From NCBI RefSeq assembly GCF_016908655.1, contig NZ_JAFBEI010000017.1:1-46535 (forward strand): DNA of 46,535 nucleotides, written 5' to 3'. Shown one piece after another: positions 42,201 to 46,535 of the stretch. Position 1 is the stretch's first letter. Every line of letters begins with the position of its first letter. Both the position numbers and the translations under genes were made by a program. This DNA comes from Streptococcus saliviloxodontae. GTDB lineage: Bacteria > Bacillota > Bacilli > Lactobacillales > Streptococcaceae. Below the pieces are notes generated by a model, which ran no database searches, was not told the DNA's origin, and was given only the letters and a program-made list of their open reading frames with translations.

Positions 42201-45200
42201 ATTGATTCACTTGTTGACTCTGATACGGACTCACTCAATGATTCTGAAACCGACTCGCTGGTTGACTCGGAAATGGATTCACTTAGCGATTCGGAGACGG
42301 ATTCGCTGGTTGACTCGGAAACCGACTCGCTTAATGATTCTGAAATTGACTCACTTAGCGAGTCTGATACGGAGTCACTCAATGATTCTGAAACCGACTC
42401 GCTGGTTGACTCGGAAATGGATTCACTTAGCGATTCTGAAACTGACTCACTCAAGGACTCGGAGACGGATTCGCTTAACGATTCTGAGACTGACTCACTT
42501 GTTGACTCGGAAACTGATTCAGACACTGACTCGCTCAACGATTCGGAAACGGACTCGCTCAATGATTCAGATACGGATTCGCTTAGGGATTCGGAAATTG
42601 ACTCACTCAAGGACTCGGATACTAACTCGCTTAACGATTCTGAGACGGATTCACTTGTGGACTCGGAGACCGATTCGCTTAGGGATTCTGAAATTGACTC
42701 GCTGAGGGACTCAGATACGGACTCACTTAACGATTCTGAGATTGATTCACTTGTTGACTCAGATACGGACTCGCTCAATGATTCAGATACGGATTCGCTT
42801 AATGACTCGGAGATTGACTCACTTATCGATTCTGAAACCGACTCGCTGGTTGACTCGGAAATTGATTCACTTAGCGATTCTGAAACGGACTCACTCAATG
42901 ATTCGGAAACCGATTCGCTTAACGATTCGGATACCGATTCGCTCAAGGACTCGGAAACCGATTCACTCAAGGATTCTGACACTGACTCGCTCAGCGATTC
43001 TGATAACGATTCACTTAACGATTCTGAGATTGACTCACTTAGAGACTCGGAGACGGACTCGCTTAACGATTCTGAGACAGATTCACTTGTGGACTCGGAA
43101 ACGGACTCTCTGATTGATTCAGACACTGACTCGCTTAATGATTCTGATAACGATTCACTTAGGGACTCAGATACTGACTCACTTAACGATTCTGAAACTG
43201 ACTCGCTTGTTGACTCGGAGACGGACTCACTTGTTGACTCGGAAATGGATTCACTTAGCGATTCTGAAACTGACTCACTTGTTGACTCGGAGACGGAGTC
43301 ACTCAAGGATTCTGAAACCGACTCACTCAAGGACTCTGACATTGATTCACTGATTGATTCGGAAATTGACTCGCTTAATGATTCTGAAACCGATTCACTT
43401 GTGGACTCGGAGACCGATTCACTTAGCGATTCTGAAACTGATTCACTTAGGGATTCAGACACTGATTCGCTTAACGATTCGGAGACGGATTCACTTGTTG
43501 ACTCGAAAACGGAGTCACTCAACGATTCTGAAATGGACTCACTTGTGGACTCGGAAACCGATTCGCTCAACGATTCTGAGACTGACTCGCTTAATGACTC
43601 GGAGATGGACTCACTTAGCGATTCTGAGACTGACTCGCTTAATGACTCGGAGACCGATTCACTTAGCGATTCTGAAACGGACTCGCTCAAGGACTCGGAA
43701 ACGGATTCACTTGTGGACTCGGAGACGGACTCACTTATCGATTCTGAGATTGATTCACTTGTGGACTCAGAAACGGACTCGCTCAACGATTCTGAGACTG
43801 ACTCACTTAATGACTCGGAAACGGATTCGCTTAGGGATTCAGACACGGATTCGCTCAACGATTCGGAAATTGACTCACTCAATGACTCGGAGATGGATTC
43901 ACTTAACGATTCTGAGACCGATTCACTTGTGGACTCGGAAACGGATTCGCTCATCGATTCAGAAACTGACTCACTTAACGACTCGGACACTGATTCGCTT
44001 GTCGATTCAGAAATTGACTCGCTTAGGGATTCTGAAACTGACTCACTCAATGACTCGGAAATGGATTCACTTAACGATTCTGAGACGGATTCACTTGTGG
44101 ACTCGGAGACGGACTCACTAAGTGATTCTGAAATTGACTCACTCAACGATTCTGAGACCGATTCACTTAGGGACTCAGATACTGACTCACTTATCGATTC
44201 TGAAACTGACTCACTTAACGACTCGGAGATGGACTCACTTATCGATTCTGAAATTGACTCACTTGTTGACTCGGAGACGGATTCGCTCAACGATTCTGAG
44301 ATTGATTCACTTGTTGACTCAGATACGGATTCTCTTTGTGACTCTGACAAGGATTCACTCAACGATTCTAAAGCGGATTCGCTTAGGGATTCAGATACTG
44401 ACTCGCTGAGAGATTCTGAAATCAATTCGCTGGTTGATTCAGAAATTGACTCACTCAAGGACTCTGAGACCGAAGTACTTAACAATTCTGAGACTGACTC
44501 CTTAATTGAATTACTCAAGGATTCTGTTAAAGACGTTGATAAGGACTCTGATAAAGATTCTGAAGCAGAATTGTAAAATCCAGCATCAATTGAAAGATTA
44601 TCTGCTCCATTGATTGTCACTACAACCAAACCACTAGAATCAATATCAGAGTCACTGTAATCATCCCCTAACTTCGAATTCGTAACAGTAGCCTTATAAC
44701 CATTTGGAACATCAAACTGAACTATATAAGTTGTTTTATCAGACAAACCTGAAAACTCATATTTCCCACCCTCAGTTGTTACCGTCGTTTGAATCACATT
44801 ACCTGAGCTATCCAACAAATTTACTGTAACATTCGCTAAGGGTTTCTCTAGAGAACTAGAACCCTGGACTCCATCCTTATCAACATCTTCCCATACATAA
44901 TCACCAATCTTGTAGGTTTTCGGAGTATCAATAACATTGTTATCCAATTCAGAATTCACGAATCCAGCTGCACTGATTTGACTATTTGATCCCGCATCTC
45001 CGAAAGGAATAGTTGTCATCAAGCTTGTTTCATCATTTGAACTCATCGGTGCTGTGACAACGATAACATATCCTTCGGTTGATAAGATATAAGTTTGATT
45101 CAAATTAACTTCGATACCGGCCGCTGTTTGTTTTATCCCGACTTGGTCCGTGACATCCTCTGCATTGCTGTAGTCTTGTATCATACTGTAAGACATAGCG

Positions 45201-46535
45201 CTTGGCGACATTTTGTAGACCTTATAGCTAGCTTTTGAAAAATCAACATTCGATTTTGTCAAATCATCATTACTTACTGTTGCTGTTAACGATGCTCTGT
45301 CAAAGCGACGCATAGTTCGTCCTTCAGGATTAATCTGAGTAGTATAAGTAAAAGTTCTATTTACATCTGATGTCGCTGTAACAAGAGAATCCGAATTAAT
45401 TCCACTCTGCTGATCACTTAATGGTTCGTTAAATATAATATTCTGTACAGAAGTTACTACTTTATCGCCGATAGACATACTAAACACTTCATTGTTCTTT
45501 GATCGTGAAAAATACTCACCATCTAGGAATAACGTTTGACTGACATTACCTGAAAGATTGCGTTTCAAAGCAGCGTATTTAGTAAAGGTATAAGTCAACG
45601 TATGAGAAGCTTTGTCATACGTTGGTACAGCAATGATACCACCAGTAGTATCTCGGATAGCATTCTCATCACTATCAAAACCATCATCGGACAGACCAAC
45701 AGTGTTTAGATTTTTAGAAAGCTCAACTGTGAAAGTATCCCCTTCTTGAACGTCCGTCACTTGAAAGCTAAAACGTCCAATAAAAGCTGCTGCCTTATCG
45801 TAGTTCATTGTTCCAGCAACATTATCGCTAGATAATTTATCCTCAGTAATTGAAATATCTGTTATCTCAACTTTAGAACTAATATCTGATTTAGAGATGG
45901 TTGCTGAAACTACGGCAACTGGATCACCTGAGCCTGACGAAACAGCATCGGAAGCATCCTTGGCAAGGATTTCCTCTTCAAGGAGTTCTGATTGCGTTTT
46001 AGCGCTGTTTGTTACAGCAATCAAGCTCGCTAGACTAGCGCTCGCTGATTCTGTCAAACTATCAATTTGACTAGCCACAACTTTAGCTGCTGTCACATCA
46101 ATATTCAATGATTGAGCTAACTCAATTTGATCTGCAAGGTCCTGTGAAGCTTTTGTTGCATCTGACTTAGCTTGTGCCAACTCTTCTTCAGAAACTGTAG
46201 ACGATTCAGAAGCTTGACTAGCACTGTCAGTTGTTGTCGCCTCGGTTGTTGTTTCAGTCTTAGTTGCTGTTTCAGAAGTCGTTACTGAAGATTCTGAAGC
46301 TGAAAGAGACTCAGACGATGACAACGATTCTGATGTTGATAGTGACTCAGATACTGAAAGCGATTCTGATGTCGACTCGCTAACTGACTCAGAGATTGAT
46401 GTTGATACAGACTCTGAGACAGATTCTGAAATCGATTCACTTACCGATTCTGACACTGACACCGAAACAGACTCTGATACAGAAGCTACTTGCAAATCTG
46501 AATTCGGTGCTTCACTACTCTCTTGAGTCACTTCT
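36218..46535 (-). CDS. Giant serine-rich repeat surface adhesin (N-terminus beyond the window)
   Basis: At least 3,438 codons are open and the frame continues past the right edge, so the signal peptide (usually about 90 residues, KxYKxGKxW type) is missing. Visible order: short serine-rich region 1 (about residues 15-90), a helical Ala/Glu/Lys-rich linker (95-195), a binding region resembling MSCRAMM N2-N3 domains (about 200-545, with TYTFTKYA at 45572-45595), one SdrD-type B domain ([16 protein letters not shown], about 540-650), serine-rich region 2 (about 2,680 residues of SESx), a short [10 protein letters not shown] segment, and LPATG 35 residues from the end with a membrane helix and KRRK tail. 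It is the substrate of the adjoining SecA2/SecY2 system and of GtfA/GtfB, and sortase would anchor it. The ligand is unknown. GTG at 46531 is internal, not the true start. Confidence 0.95.
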   Translation of the reverse strand, partial: EVTQESSEAPNSDLQVASVSESVSVSVSESVSESISESVSESVSTSISESVSESTSESLSVSESLSTSESLSSSESLSASESSVTTSETATKTETTTEATTTDSASQASESSTVSEEELAQAKSDATKASQDLADQIELAQSLNIDVTAAKVVASQIDSLTESASASLASLIAVTNSAKTQSELLEEEILAKDASDAVSSGSGDPVAVVSATISKSDISSKVEITDISITEDKLSSDNVAGTMNYDKAAAFIGRFSFQVTDVQEGDTFTVELSKNLNTVGLSDDGFDSDENAIRDTTGGIIAVPTYDKASHTLTYTFTKYAALKRNLSGNVSQTLFLDGEYFSRSKNNEVFSMSIGDKVVTSVQNIIFNEPLSDQQSGINSDSLVTATSDVNRTFTYTTQINPEGRTMRRFDRASLTATVSNDDLTKSNVDFSKASYKVYKMSPSAMSYSMIQDYSNAEDVTDQVGIKQTAAGIEVNLNQTYILSTEGYVIVVTAPMSSNDETSLMTTIPFGDAGSNSQISAAGFVNSELDNNVIDTPKTYKIGDYVWEDVDKDGVQGSSSLEKPLANVTVNLLDSSGNVIQTTVTTEGGKYEFSGLSDKTTYIVQFDVPNGYKATVTNSKLGDDYSDSDIDSSGLVVVTINGADNLSIDAGFYNSASESLSESLSTSLTESLSNSIKESVSELLSTSVSESLSESISESTSELISESLSESVSESLSESALESLSESLSESQRESVSESTSESISESLSESVSESTSESISESISESISESLSESVSESISESVSESLSESVSESLSESISESLSESVSESTSESVSESLSESISESLSESVSESLSESISESTSESVSESLSESVSESMSESVSESTSESVSESLSESISESLSESISESLSESVSESLSESVSESLSESVSESLSESVSESTSESISESISESVSESTSESVSESLSESVSESLSESVSESLSESVSESLSESISESLSESVSESLSESVSESTSESISESLSDSVFESTSESVSESLSESVSESLSESVSESLSESVSESTSESVSESLSESISESISESMSESLSESVSESLSDSVSESTSESVSESLSESISESTSESVSESTSESVSESLSESVSESLSESLSESLSESVSESIRESVSESTSESVSESLSESVSESLSESISESLSESLSESLSESVSESLSESVSESLSESVSESLSESVSESLSESVSESLSESISESTSESVSESISESISESLSESVSESLSESVSESTSESISESLSESVSESLSESISESLSESVSESTSESVSESLSELVSESLSESISESLSESVSESLSESVSESLSESVSESVSESTSESVSESLSESVSESLSESVSESLSESISESTSESVSESLSDSVSDSLSESISESLSESVSESTSESVSESLSESISESTSESVSESLSESVSESTSESISESLSESVSESLSESISESLSESVSESTSESVSESLSESVSESLSESISESLSESVSESTSESVSESLSESISESTSESVSESLSESVSESTSESISESLSESVSESLSESISESLSESVSESTSESVSESLSESISESLSESISESTSESVSESLSESVSESTSESVSESLSESVSESTSESVSESLSESVSESTSESLSESQSESVSESLSESISESLSESLSESLSESVSESASESVSESLSESISESLSESVSESLSESASESLSESVSESTSESVSESLSESVSESLSESVSESLSESVSESTSESVSESLSESISESTSESVSESISESISESTSESLSESLSESVSESLSESVSESLSESVSESLSESISEFLSESVSESLSESVSESLSESVSESLSESVSESLSESISESLSESVSESVSESLSESISESTSESVFESTSESTSESLSESVSESTSESISESLSESVSESTSESVSESLSESVSESLSESVSESLSESVSESTSESISESLSESVSESLSESVSESMSESVSESLSESISESLSESLSESVSESLSESISESTSESISESLSESLSESLSESVSESISESISESISESVSESTSESVSESLSESVSESTSESVSESISESVSESTSESVSESLSESVSESQSESVSESLSESVSESLSESVSESISESISESLSESVSESLSESISESTSESVSESISESVSESTSESVSESLSESVSESLSESISESLSESVSESTSESVSESISESISESLSESVSESLSESISESTSESVSESISESVSESTSESVSESLSESVSESQSESVSESLSESISESLSESVSESTSESVSESTSESISESLSESVSESLSESVSESTSESISESLSESVSESTSESISESLSESISESLSESVSESLSESVSESLSESISESLSESVSESTSESISESLSESISESLSESVSESLSESVSESLSESVSESTSESLSESLSESVSESQSESVSESLSESISESLSESVSESISESVSESLSESVSESLSESISESLSESVSESLSESVSESLSESVSESLSESISDSLSESLSESQSESVSESLSESVSESLSESVSESLSESISESLSESLSESQSESVSESTSESVSESLSESVSESISESVSESTSESISESLSESVSESLSESVSESLSESISESLSESVSESTSESISESLSESISESLSESVSESTSESVSESISESISESLSESLSESLSESISESLSESVSESLSESVSESLSESLSESQSESVSESLSESISESLSESVSESLSESLSESLSESVSESLSESISESLSESVSESLSESISESLSESLSESLSESVSESISESISESLSESVSESLSESLSESTSESVSESTSESVSESLSESISESLSESASESLSESISESLSASVSESLSESLSESLSESVSESLSESVSESTSESISESLSESVSESQSESVSESTSESISESLSESVSESTSESVSESISESVSESLSESVSESTSESISESLSESVSESLSESVSESTSESISESLSESLSESTSESVSESLSESVSESLSESVSESTSESLSESLSESVSESLSESLSESTSESVFESLSESVSESLSESVLESLSELVSESTSESTSESLSESVSESLSESVSESLSESVSESLSESVSESLSESVSESLSESVSESMSESVSESISESVSESLSESVSESLSESISESLSESVSESLSESVSESLSESVSESLSESVSESLSESVSESLSESVSESLSESVSESISESVSESLSESVSESLSESVSESLSESISESTSESVSESLSESLSESLSESVSESLSESVSESLSESVSESLSESVSESLSESVSESTSESVSESLSESLSESVSESLSSSESASASSSSVHSESQTPQKSKGDVVVHYVDESGNVIKNPVVDTSTGQPTATKPTTVAPAAKASAKASLPATGEKESGLAYIGAALLAATGLIFKRRKEDKDN
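39721..40330 (-). repeat. Higher-order repeat: 240-nt unit, two and a half copies
   Basis: The segment at 39748-39815 recurs almost unchanged at 39988-40055 and 40228-40295, exactly 240 bases apart each time. Intervening halves (39841-39940 and 40081-40180) also match. The unit equals ten octapeptides. Confidence 0.9.
41796..42350 (-). repeat. Higher-order repeat: 288-nt tandem duplication
   Basis: Bases 41796-42062 and 42084-42350 align at a 288-base offset with a single difference that I can see (ATTGATTC against ATGGATTC). A third, more diverged copy starts near 42624, 540 bases after the second. All offsets are multiples of 12. Confidence 0.9.
46262..46500 (-). repeat. Serine-rich region 1 (short)
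   Basis: About 80 residues of SESV, SESI and SESL type repeats, ending in a Thr-rich stretch ([18 protein letters not shown]). Serine-rich repeat proteins usually have such a short first region between the signal peptide and the binding region. Confidence 0.85.

Larger units (their letters stand above)
36535..44568 (-). repeat. Serine-rich region 2: about 8 kb of 12/24-nt coding repeats
   Basis: The region encodes about 2,680 residues of the tetrapeptide SESx, grouped as octapeptides such as SESLSESV. x is mostly Leu, Thr or Ile in one position and Val, Ile or Leu in the other, with rare Gln, Met, Ala, Asp and Phe variants. DNA period is 12 and 24 nt. In the copies I translated, serine after Leu or Thr uses AGT/AGC while serine after Val or Ile uses TCN, so the octad is marked at codon level. 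Tetrapeptide slips (SESVSESV) also occur. This is the glycosylated stalk. Confidence 0.97.

Noticed and set aside
36535..44568. Regular short repeats as a possible CRISPR array
   Set aside because: Units are 12 or 24 nt, contiguous and without unique spacers, and encode protein in one frame; no cas genes are nearby.
36597..44576. Long plus-strand open frame opposite the serine-rich repeat
   Set aside because: It has no promoter, ribosome binding site or signal peptide, begins at a GTG inside the repeat, and is explained by the regular codon pattern of the sense gene. Kept only as a finding.
46529..46531. GTG at the right edge as the adhesin start
   Set aside because: The frame stays open to the edge and the exported protein needs a long signal peptide that is not in the window.

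Overview
The window reads as a chromosomal segment of a low-GC streptococcus, most likely of the salivarius group (S. salivarius or a close relative). I base this on the atp operon with atpE first, the glgBCDAP cluster behind ligA-dgkB-pulA, an spxR-map unit, and a complete accessory Sec (SecA2/SecY2) locus beside a giant serine-rich repeat protein. All genes lie on the minus strand except gtrA and the tail of a transposase at the left edge. Species assignment is inference from gene content.

Left to right: (1) bases 1-95 are the end of an ISL3-family insertion sequence, with the last 19 transposase codons and a terminal repeat, abutting the terminator of the F1Fo ATP synthase operon. (2) 157-6480 is that operon, transcribed atpE-B-F-H-A-G-D-C from a promoter at about 6513-6541. 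(3) 6719-15158 is the glycogen operon glgB-C-D-A-P, with a terminator after glgP and a promoter overlapped by a probable CcpA (cre) site. (4) 15166-20393 is ligA-dgkB-pulA. (5) 20462-21065 is queT under a preQ1-II riboswitch, divergent from gtrA, which is probably leaderless. (6) 21713-25352 is a GNAT acetyltransferase-spxR-map-yihY unit. (7) 25485-35905 is the accessory Sec operon secY2-asp1-asp2-asp3-secA2-gtfA-gtfB-asp4, where asp4 is a 55-codon gene that is easily missed. (8) 36155-46535 is its substrate, a serine-rich repeat adhesin of more than 3,400 residues whose start lies beyond the right edge.

GlgC/GlgD make ADP-glucose, GlgA and GlgB build branched glycogen, and GlgP and the intracellular type I pullulanase degrade it. 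GtfA/GtfB O-glycosylate serines of the adhesin in the cytosol, Asp1-3 modify and chaperone it, SecA2/SecY2/Asp4 export it, and its LPATG tail allows sortase anchoring. The adhesin's binding region resembles staphylococcal MSCRAMM N2-N3 domains followed by one SdrD-type B domain. Its 8-kb repeat shows 12-nt and 24-nt periodicity, higher-order 240- and 288-nt duplications, and a stop-free antisense frame.
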